64,000 bases of DNA, taken from the NCBI GenBank assembly GCA_030849805.1, contig JASANZ010002197.1, positions 1-64,000 on the forward strand. The letters are read 5' to 3'. Under the pieces are notes generated by a model, which saw nothing but the letters and a program-made list of their open reading frames with translations, was not told the origin of the DNA and did no database searches. This document shows, in pieces, positions 32,131 through 40,271 of the stretch (its first letter is position 1; each line of letters starts with the position of its first letter). This DNA comes from Sergeia podlipaevii. Its lineage: Eukaryota > Euglenozoa > Kinetoplastea > Trypanosomatida > Trypanosomatidae. Position numbers and translations under genes: made by a program.

Positions 32131-33753
32131 AACTCTTCGCTTGTTAACCTTTTCCCTTCTTCTTGGCTCCCTAGCCCCCAAGTTAAGTTGGCGAGAAGAA
32201 GAATTCTTGAAAAGTAATAGACGCCGCTAGAGCTTGCGTGGAGAGTGCCAGTATCACTGTCACCTTCTCACTAGTAACTAAGCTCGCTTAGTTTATATAT
32301 TTATCTACTTATTGTATCTTTGGTAAAAAAAAATAAATAGCCGATAATATATGCACGTGCGTGAAAGAAAAGCAACAACAACAACGGTAGCAACTAGTTA
32401 AAAAAAAAAAAACACGGTTTAAAAATAGATACTTAAGTGAGATGAGTTAATACCTATATATGTATATGTATATATGTATAGAGAAAGCAAACTAGATGTT
32501 GCTTTCTATATGTCCCTTTTTCCTTTTCTATTCTTTCCTTCGTTTTTGAGAGCTAAGCAGAGCAAAATAACAACACTAACAGTACTACGAGAGTAGATAA
32601 ATAGATAGAGCCCGACAGAAGCTAAGATAAAAATTGTAGGCAAGAATATTGAAAATTATGAAAAAAGAAATGCGCACTATATCTCAAACGAGAATAGTCA
32701 CAATCTATATTTATTGAAAGATCACTAGATAGCTACGCACCTGGTGTGTGTGTGTGTGCGAGAGAGAGAGAGAAAGAGAGAAAGAAGGAGCTAGAGGAAG
32801 TAAATGAAAGCTACGTCCTCACTAAGAGGCGGCTATAGATACCGTTTCTTCAAATGGCTATAAACATAATTGAGAAAACAACAACAACAACAGAAAAGAA
32901 ATAGAAAACAAGAAATAAGAAAGGCAAATTACACGCTGACTTCTCAAAGAACATAAATACATGCATAAATACATGAACTACCGAGAGACTTCTTGTGTAC
33001 CAGAGGGAAGGCGCGCGTCGCATGTTTCTTAAATGCGCTTCATGTGGTCTCGTCCCCCCCCTCCCTCCGCCTTTTACCCCCTACACGGAAAGAAAAGCAG
33101 CACGAAGCAAAGGCCATTACTATGGATGGCATTGGGTTAGCGTACATACACACACGCATGCATGCATAGGGTACTTATATATTCTTTCTTTCTGCCAGGG
33201 GTGACCTTGGCTATCATGCGTGCAGCGCATAGAACACATACCATCCAATACGACAGAACAATAAAAGAGAGAAAAAAAATAGATTCCTTCCGGGGAATAA
33301 TAATAATAAAAGGAATGGAGAGAAAGAGAGAAAGTTGCATCCTGCATAACAAACGCATGATACGATAAACTAAGAGTAGTAACAGATAACACTGACCAAA
33401 AAGGGTGATGAAAAAAGAAAAAGCCACCCATAAAGAAAAAAAATAGGAAAACATGATGAACTGAATACAGAATGTTACGACTCTGCATTTCTTTCACATT
33501 CTCTCCAAGAGATAAAGTGCTAGAGTGAGAAGAAAAGTCATTGCTTCTCGCTCTTGTGCATTCTTTCCACTCTCTCCTCCCTTCCACTCTTCTCTTTTCA
33601 TGTGTCTCTTTGATCTGCCCCACGTTGCGCAGTTCTTCATTTCTCCACTAACAGCAATTGTTTTCCACCTTTCTTACCTTCTATTTCTTTGTTCTTCTCT
33701 CTCTCTCTCTCTCGTGCTTTCTTCCTTCACCCCCCCTTTCACTTTGAGAACGT
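32131..33753. other. Intergenic region
   Basis: Spacer between PSMA4 and the POT1-like permease. It contains GT at about 32743-32759 followed by GA at 32760-32790, (AAC)n near 32878-32892, (AAT)n near 33297-33308 and a CT run near 33697-33714, just beyond the proteasome gene stop. No gene is visible. Confidence 0.5.
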
Positions 33754-34614
33754 TTACGCTCCCTCCAGGCGCTGATCCTGCTGCCTCTCCTTCTCTGCCT
33801 CCGCGGCCTCCTCGGCTTCGCGCTGCCGGTCCGCTTCCGCCAACAGGGGCTTGAGTTCCTCATTCGTCATAATGTGGAACTCAGGAACAGTCTTGGGCGT
33901 GCTCGCATAGGGGTTGAGCAGGCGCTGCTCAGCAGGGGCGGGCACCTTGCGCAGGACACCCATTTCCACTCTCTCTGGAACCAACTTGGCCAGGTCCATA
34001 GTCTTGCTGATGACACGGAGACCGAGAACCATGCCCTCCTCGAGGGTCATGTCCTCCTTCCAGTCCTTCTTGAGGAGGGACTGCGCCACCTGGTCGTTCT
34101 GACCAATCGCATACGCACACCACGCGTTGTAGTCACCGCTCGGCTCTGTCGCGTAGAGCTGGTAGCCATAGTGACGGTCCCATCCAACGAACATGAAGGA
34201 GACGCCAAAGGGACGCACGCCACCGTACTGTGTGTAGAGCTGCTTCTGATCACAAACCACGCGGCACAGGTCCTCGATAGCCATGGGCTCCTGGAAGGTA
34301 TATAGATGGCGTTGTGCGATCAGTCGCGCCTGATGAATGAGGGCGTATGCGTCAGAGGTGACGCCGGCGACGCTGCAGCCGAGATGATCGTCAATCTTGT
34401 ACACCTTCTCGCCACTAATGTTCTTGTCCTGCATGTTCTCGCTGTCAAAGAGGCTGTTCTGAATCATCTTCTCTGCGACCAGCACGATGCCCTCCTTTGT
34501 GCGTACGCCGATCACAGTGGCGGCCTGTTGAATGGCCTCTACGGCATACTCCACCTGATAAAGGCGACCTTCAGGAGAGAAGGTGGTGGTGCGAGAGTCG
34601 TAACGTGAGGACAT
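33754..34614 (-). CDS. PSMA4: Proteasome subunit alpha type-4 (alpha-3)
   Basis: Subunit of the outer alpha ring of the 20S proteasome, the protease core in cytosol and nucleus. The N-terminal alpha-subunit signature is present as YDSRTTTFSPEGRLYQVEYA (residues 4-23). This wording, with the TFSPEGR variant, is that of the alpha-3 subunit (PSMA4 in man, Pre9 in yeast). The conserved YGGVRPFGVSFMFVGWD and the YNAWCAYAIGQ region follow. Alpha subunits lack the catalytic threonine, and none is expected. At 286 residues it is ~25 longer than the human protein, because of a Glu/Ala/Gln-rich C-terminal tail (~265-286). The ATG at 34614 sits exactly before the SSRYD start, so the start is firm. Confidence 0.96.
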   Translation of the reverse strand: MSSRYDSRTTTFSPEGRLYQVEYAVEAIQQAATVIGVRTKEGIVLVAEKMIQNSLFDSENMQDKNISGEKVYKIDDHLGCSVAGVTSDAYALIHQARLIAQRHLYTFQEPMAIEDLCRVVCDQKQLYTQYGGVRPFGVSFMFVGWDRHYGYQLYATEPSGDYNAWCAYAIGQNDQVAQSLLKKDWKEDMTLEEGMVLGLRVISKTMDLAKLVPERVEMGVLRKVPAPAEQRLLNPYASTPKTVPEFHIMTNEELKPLLAEADRQREAEEAAEAEKERQQDQRLEGA

Positions 34615-34664
34615 AATATGCGAGATAGAGAGAAATGAATAATATTGAAGGAAGAAAATATGCG

Positions 34665-34690
34665 CTAGAAATAATAATAATAATAATAGA
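34665..34690 (-). promoter_or_regulatory. Possible trans-splice acceptor of PSMA4
   Basis: The sense strand has (ATT)n ending in ATTTCTAG, with AG at 34666-34665. The 5' UTR would be about 50 nt. The tract is poor in C, so confidence is limited. Confidence 0.35.
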
Positions 34691-35246
34691 TTGAATGTAG
34701 TAACAATGCAGATTCCGTCAAGGGATATGTATAAGAGCTATCAGACACGGTTAGCAGCTACACAGCGACAATCAAGGGTATACTTCAAGACTGTTTTTTT
34801 TTTTCTTCCAATTGACACATATAAGAGAGGAAGAAAGAGAGAGAGAGGGAGAGTAAGTAACTTGATATAACAGAAACCAAAAAAAAATATATATGACAGG
34901 AGGAGCCAAAGGAAAAGGAAGGGAGCCCTGCAAGGATACTGTGTGAGTACATTGCACAGAAAGGAAAAGAAATACAAATTAAAATTTCTTTTTTTTTTTT
35001 TTTTTAAAAAACCAGCCCCGTTGAATAACTTACAGGCACATACGTGCGCATAAATGTAGTTCACTGCAAATAAAGAGCGCACTCAGAAGAAAAAAAAAAA
35101 AAAAGAAGAGGCAGATGAGAAGAGGACGGCATGCATATCGACTCCACATGCGCGGCCATACCCCTCACTATTCCATATTGTGAGGGTGTAATCCTTCATA
35201 CACACAGTAACCTATCACCCTTCTCCCTCCTCTCTCTCTCTCTCAA
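34691..35246. other. Intergenic region
   Basis: Spacer between the small TerB-like gene and PSMA4. It holds a GA run near 34830-34853, a T17 run near 34988-35004, an A17 run near 35089-35104 and a CT run at about 35227-35243 ending just before the neighbouring stop codon. Confidence 0.5.
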
Positions 35247-36056
35247 CTATTCCCCAAGGTACTGCCCCAGAAGACGTGCCTTCTCTCGCTTCACAAACGC
35301 CTCGGCCTCCACCAATTTCCATAACGCCGTAATGCTTGCATCTGGGACGTGAAAGATCTCGCCTCCAATGTACTGAAGCCGGTTTCTCGCTTCTCTCAGT
35401 GCACTCATATCTGCATGGCAGTGAAACAGCGCAGCACACATAGAGTCATAAAGAAAACAGCGCACCTCTGGGGAGTTACCAAGAATGTATGCCTCGGCCT
35501 CCTGAGTCTCTCTGCTGGTGGGTTCCATATGAACTGAAGTAACCGCCGCCGCCGCCGGGTTCATCGTGCTGGAGCTGGCAGTGTTGCCGCTGTTTTCATT
35601 ATTCGCCTCCTCTACATCGTCCTCGTCTCCAAGAGACAGAAGTCGCTCAAGAAGCATCTCCTTGAGCACGAGAACATCGGCCTCTGTGGCGATGTACTGC
35701 AGCGCAATATGCAGAAGCGTGCGATCTGGCATGCGCACCGCGGCACAGCCAGCGATCCAGTCCCGGGAAAGGCGGCCTCCGCCACTGGAATACACGAGTG
35801 CCTTGCAGTACTGCTGGCGCGTGCTCAGCACATCCTCGCTGAGTGAGTTCACCCATTCCCCAAAAAAGGGGCCTTCTTCATTGCCCAGGTGAAGTCGACT
35901 AAGCCAGTGCCAGCACTGCTGAGAGACGTGTCGGCGCGGGCATAAGGAACTAGCGCTTGTGGTGGCAGCAGCGGCTGATGTTGAAGGTGCGTCACGTATA
36001 TGTGTAAAGGAAGAAACGAGTGGGCAGAGGAGCGAACTCGAAGTTAAGCGTCGCAT
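35247..36056 (-). CDS. Hypothetical protein with possible TerB-like C-terminus
   Basis: A 269-residue protein I cannot name with confidence. The first ~45 residues are rich in Arg, Ser, Thr and Ala with few acids, as expected of a mitochondrial presequence. An ordered middle (RHVSQQCWHWLSRLHLGNEE to LKEMLLERLLSLGDEDD, ~43-145) is followed by a disordered linker. The last ~85 residues are helical (VRCFLYDSMCAALFHCHADM, then REARNRLQYIGGEIFHVPDA) and recall the helices of TerB-type domains, where a helix with an acidic or His residue precedes an E-x-x-x-L segment. That likeness is weak. No membrane segment. It lies between PSMA4 and a Coq11-like gene, which says nothing about function in a polycistronic unit. 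Confidence 0.75.
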   Translation of the reverse strand: MRRLTSSSLLCPLVSSFTHIRDAPSTSAAAATTSASSLCPRRHVSQQCWHWLSRLHLGNEEGPFFGEWVNSLSEDVLSTRQQYCKALVYSSGGGRLSRDWIAGCAAVRMPDRTLLHIALQYIATEADVLVLKEMLLERLLSLGDEDDVEEANNENSGNTASSSTMNPAAAAVTSVHMEPTSRETQEAEAYILGNSPEVRCFLYDSMCAALFHCHADMSALREARNRLQYIGGEIFHVPDASITALWKLVEAEAFVKREKARLLGQYLGE

Positions 36057-36091
36057 CGCTATTTTTTCCTTTTCTTTTCACCTTTTATATT

Positions 36092-36157
36092 CTATATGTA
36101 TATATATATATATTTTGTTGTTGTCGTTGTTACAGGAGCGAAAAAAAAAAAGAAGCC
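36092..36157 (-). promoter_or_regulatory. Possible trans-splice acceptor of the TerB-like gene
   Basis: The sense strand reads GGCTTCTTTTTTTTTTTCGC at about 36138-36157, then an (AT)n tract ending ACATATAG with AG at 36093-36092. Spacing between tract and AG is long (~45 nt). Confidence 0.35.
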
Positions 36158-36573
36158 AATAATGCGCAGTACGAGCACTGAGGACTGGCAAATAGTAGAT
36201 GTATATGTACTGCCTTCCTACACGTCGCTATACAATTAAGATAGCATTCACGGGGAGAAAAGACAAAAAAAATGAAAAACAAGAAATAATCAAAGAAAAC
36301 CAATAATAATCATAATAATCAATAAAAACAACGACAACAAGTGGTGTTCTCTCTCCCTCTTTTCCATTTCTGACCTACAAGCAATGCGTGGTATCAAGCT
36401 CCCCCCTCCTCTCTCTATCACGCATAGCAGATGCATGCATATATATTTATATTTATGGTCTTCCGTGAGCATTCTCTTTTGTGATCAGTACGTTTCCTTT
36501 TCTCTTTTCAAAGAGAATTCTTCTCCATTCCTCTTGCGACCTGCTTCAGCTCACAGGTGTGTACGTGCGCGTG

Positions 36574-36608
<35 letters not shown>

Positions 36609-36821
36609 ATGCGCGTGGCCAACCAATCAAACAGCTATTCCTGCCAACACAGAAAGAGGGGGCAGTGACGATCAGACAGCAACTCAACAGTCTTCTTCTC
36701 CTCTCTTCTTCCACATAAACCGTATCAACAGAAAATATACACGCAAACAAACAAACGAACAAAAAAAGGAAGCATCAATTTCGGCATTCCTCATGCCCCC
36801 CCCCTATTCCTTTGTCACTTC
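36158..36821. other. Intergenic region
   Basis: Spacer upstream of the TerB-like gene. It contains (TA)n at 36574-36600, an (AAT)n-like run near 36302-36322 and an (AAAC)n run near 36743-36757. No gene is visible. Confidence 0.5.
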
Positions 36822-37853
36822 CTAGTGCTCGGTCTTGGGCTGAGCAGCAGCGCCGCTATCCTTCGAGGGTTCACCTGTATCTTTAGGTTTGGCATCCACG
36901 GACCGGCGCTCTGGCATGGCGCTAATGTTGATGGTTGGATCCGTCTTCTCGCACACCTCATGCATCTTGTACACATCAACTAAGCCACTGAAGCCTAACT
37001 CCGGCAGTCCAGCCCAGTCACATGCACGCACCGCTGTCTCTGCTACTACTTCCACATTGACTGGTGGCACGAGCAGCTTGCGGCCCCCGACAGAAGTGAG
37101 AAGCAAGTCCAGTGGTTTCCCAATCAGCCATAAAGGTACCGGCACTGCCGCAGTAGGCCCAACCTCTGTAGTAGGGATGGTAGCTAAGTAGCGAGTGCCG
37201 TAGATAAATCCCGGACGTAACACGACTCCTCGCTCCTTCACGTTCTGCAGCACAGCCTTCTCTGCGATTGCCTTTCCATGAAAGTAGCCTTTCAGCATGT
37301 ACTTGCTGCCAATAATAGAGGGGGCGTACTTGTGGAAGGGTTCTGCGGATACCACCACTAGCTTGCGCAGTACCGGTACCAACTTTGGGTGGCATACGCC
37401 GGCGGCAATGTTTGTGTTGGTATCTCCATTTGCCATTCGCGCCTCGTCGTAGTCGCGCGTAAGTGCCCCTATGCAACTCACAATAGCGGTGGTGTCGGAG
37501 TGATCATGCAGAAGGTGAAACACCTGATCTCTACTGGCGGCATCTATGGATACAAACTCTAAAGCGTGTTCCTCCTCGATGTCATGGTGTGCGTAGACCA
37601 TCGCATTGCCCGCCTCTGCGGAGGGCAGTGCTGAAACCTTCCCCGGTTGGTAGTCCGGCCTGCCTGCCTCCATAGCTGCGAGACGTCCACCAATCATCTG
37701 AACTCGCTGAGCGAGTGCGGCAAGAGGGGTGCCGGTCTCTGGAGCCCCTGAACGAGTGGCGACGATTACCTTATACCCTCGCTCGAGGGCTTTGCGGGCA
37801 ACATGGGAGCCGACGAAGCCGGTCCCACCAAACAGCAGTAACTTCTTCTGCAT
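36822..37853 (-). CDS. NAD(P)-binding atypical SDR protein, Coq11/NDUFA9-like
   Basis: 343-residue protein of the atypical short-chain dehydrogenase/NmrA type. The dinucleotide-binding Rossmann motif is at the very N-terminus, LLLFGGTGFVGSHVARKALE, with the G-x-x-G-x-x-G glycines at 9, 12 and 15. A following VIVATRSG gives the second strand, with Arg as is common in NADP-binding forms. IVSCIGAL (~160) and YFHGKAIAEKAVL (~235), a Y-x-x-x-K-like segment, and VLRPGFIYGTR (~260) follow the family order. The nearest types are mitochondrial Coq11 and complex I subunit NDUFA9. A mitochondrial role is inference; no clear presequence precedes the motif. The ATG at 37853 is the first Met after a good acceptor. 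An upstream GTG-initiated extension is rejected. The C-terminal 30 residues are a Lys/Pro/Ser tail. Confidence 0.85.
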   Translation of the reverse strand: MQKKLLLFGGTGFVGSHVARKALERGYKVIVATRSGAPETGTPLAALAQRVQMIGGRLAAMEAGRPDYQPGKVSALPSAEAGNAMVYAHHDIEEEHALEFVSIDAASRDQVFHLLHDHSDTTAIVSCIGALTRDYDEARMANGDTNTNIAAGVCHPKLVPVLRKLVVVSAEPFHKYAPSIIGSKYMLKGYFHGKAIAEKAVLQNVKERGVVLRPGFIYGTRYLATIPTTEVGPTAAVPVPLWLIGKPLDLLLTSVGGRKLLVPPVNVEVVAETAVRACDWAGLPELGFSGLVDVYKMHEVCEKTDPTINISAMPERRSVDAKPKDTGEPSKDSGAAAQPKTEH

Positions 37854-37904
37854 TTTCTTTTCTTCTTTCTTTCTTTCTCTCTTACTATGCCCGTCTGTGT
37901 GTGT

Positions 37905-37938
37905 CTGTGTGCACGAGAAAAGAGAAAATAAAAGAGTC
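37905..37938 (-). promoter_or_regulatory. Trans-splice acceptor of the Coq11-like gene
   Basis: The sense strand reads CTCTTTTATTTTCTCTTTTC, then TCGTGCACACAG with AG at 37906-37905. The first ATG behind it is 37853, which settles the start codon. Confidence 0.55.
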
Positions 37939-40271
37939 AAGCCAGCAGGAGCAGTCACAAGGGGAAAACTTACGGCAAATGTACAACCTAATGATGATAG
38001 TAATAATAATAATAAATGATAAAACTAGTATGTGAAAAGGCAAACAAACAAACAAACAGTCAGGCAGCAAATGTTCTTCTTCTTTTGAAAAAAAAAAAAA
38101 GCGATATCTGCACGAGGAGGGTGGACCCCACTTACAGATGGTACTACTAATACTACTACTATGTATCTATGTGCTCAAAGAAAGAAGCACACGCAAGGCT
38201 CCTTGGCGGCTACAGCGCAAACGGCAAACAAAAGTAAGACATGGAGAAAAATGTGGATGCACATTTATAGGAAGTGTATTAACTTCGGGGAAAAAGAGCA
38301 AAAAATCCTCATCTTTTTCTGTTTAATGTGTTGTGTACTTCCTCAACAATATGCATGTTAAAAAAAAGAAGAAAACAGCAACACAAGAAAGCTCGTCGAT
38401 GATCTTCAAAGATAGAAAACGTGTGATGTCTCGATACAAACATATACATATCGGTAACAAAGCCGCTAGAGTAATAATAATAAGTTTGTTTCTTTGTTTG
38501 CTGTCTTTGAGACGAAGACATCCTTAAGTATGTATATGTGTGCTTTCCACCCTTACTAACACACCCGTGCCTTTTCTTTTAAATAATAGAAAGCGGGCCC
38601 TCCCCCCTGTCCTGTCCTATACACCAACACCACTCTGGAGCACCCCAGCTCAACATAAGCGCCAAATACAGTAATTCCAGGGCTCTCTCTCTCTCCTACT
38701 CTCTCCTCCTGCTTCCTGGCGGTGTTATCGCCTTCTTCGCCTGTATGGTACTGATACACGTATTATTCATCAATACACAACATACGCGCCTTCCTTTGAC
38801 CTTTCCTTCTCTCTCTCTATCTCTCATTATATGTATATATATATATATATTTATAATTAAATTCTCTTCTTTGAGCCCACACGTAATCTAAGTTACTGCT
38901 TCCAAGCCCTCTGTTGAAAAACAACAAAAAAAGAATATCATATACGGCCTCAACTGATAGTCACGCATGAGCAAAAGTAGAGCAACTGACCAGCGAGGAG
39001 CAGCGCAGGAGTGTTTCAGTATCTCCTCCCTTGGAGAAAACAACAACAACAACAACAAAAAAGGGGCAAAACAACGCAAAAGGAGAGAAAAGGTAAAAGG
39101 AATAAGAAGCCTCACATTATTTAAAAAAAAAGAGAAAAGAAAAAGAAAGAAAGGGAGAGAATAAGACCTCGCCTATTGCTAAAAGAAAAAAAAATATTTT
39201 ATCTTTTAACTAAATTACAACACTACTGACGCCACCACGACCACCACCACTAGAAATACCACATAGTCACATTTTTCTATTTTTTTTTTTTGCTTAGTTA
39301 AAAGAAGGTTGCATACAGAAAGGAAGGCTACATACGGTACACCACAACCATGGCGAACACATATTAACATGCACAGATAGCTTCAAAGAGAGCATTCCCA
39401 CATGAAAGTGCCCGCCTAGGGTCATTTTCATAGAAAAAAAACAACAACAACAATAGCTGCACACAAGTATGCGGTTCTCGTCCTTTCTCGCTCACTCCTA
39501 CCCAATCTCCCCTCTTTTTTTTTTTTCTTCTTCTGCCATTTCCCCCTTCTTATATGTTTCGTTCATACAGGTCTTAGCACGCAAAATAAAACATATATAA
39601 CTATATATGCAGAGAGAGAGGGTTGATGACGAGAGGAGGATAGCCCGTACCGCAGCCACACATTACCAAAGAAGTTAAGAAAAAAAAAAAGAAAGAAAGA
39701 GAAGGTAGAGAAAAACAACAACAAAAAATCATAAAACAAATGGACAGCTAAAGAAAGAAAGAAAGAATAGTGCTACTTTTCTCGTTTCTGGCGCATCGTT
39801 TTCTTCGATTCTTTCACTAATTACTCACTCTCTCTCTCTCTCTCCCTTTCCGTAGAAGAGTGAGCGCTTTTGCTGCTTGCATTGCCTTCTATATATGTGA
39901 TCTTCTCATCCCCATTCCCTACCAACCTTTTTTTCATTTCGCTCGCACTTTCCTTTTCCCTTTACTTTTTTTCTTAGCGAAACAAACAAACAAACAAAAA
40001 CAAACACACACATAGCGATTATGTGGATATATACCGTCTATATCACACTTGGCATTTAGCAATTGCATCATACCTATATATCTTGTTTACAGCAAGTCCG
40101 TAGGCTTTGCCTAACCCTCTCTTCTTAGAAAGGGAGGAGGTGTGTGTGTGTGTGTGTGGGGAGGAACAACAACCACAAAAGAACTGTTGCCCCCTGAGCT
40201 TCTACTATGCAACAAACAAACAAACAAAAGCACCAAGTAGATATGAAGGCGCGGATAAAGGGCATCTTCTG
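37939..40271. other. Long intergenic region
   Basis: About 2.3 kb between the CCHC zinc-knuckle gene and the Coq11-like gene. It contains (AAT)n near 37998-38015, (AAAC)n near 38041-38057, 39978-40000 and 40208-40228, (AAC)n near 39040-39057, CT runs near 38682-38706 and 39829-39846, and (AT)n near 38832-38850. No gene or structured RNA is visible. Confidence 0.45.
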
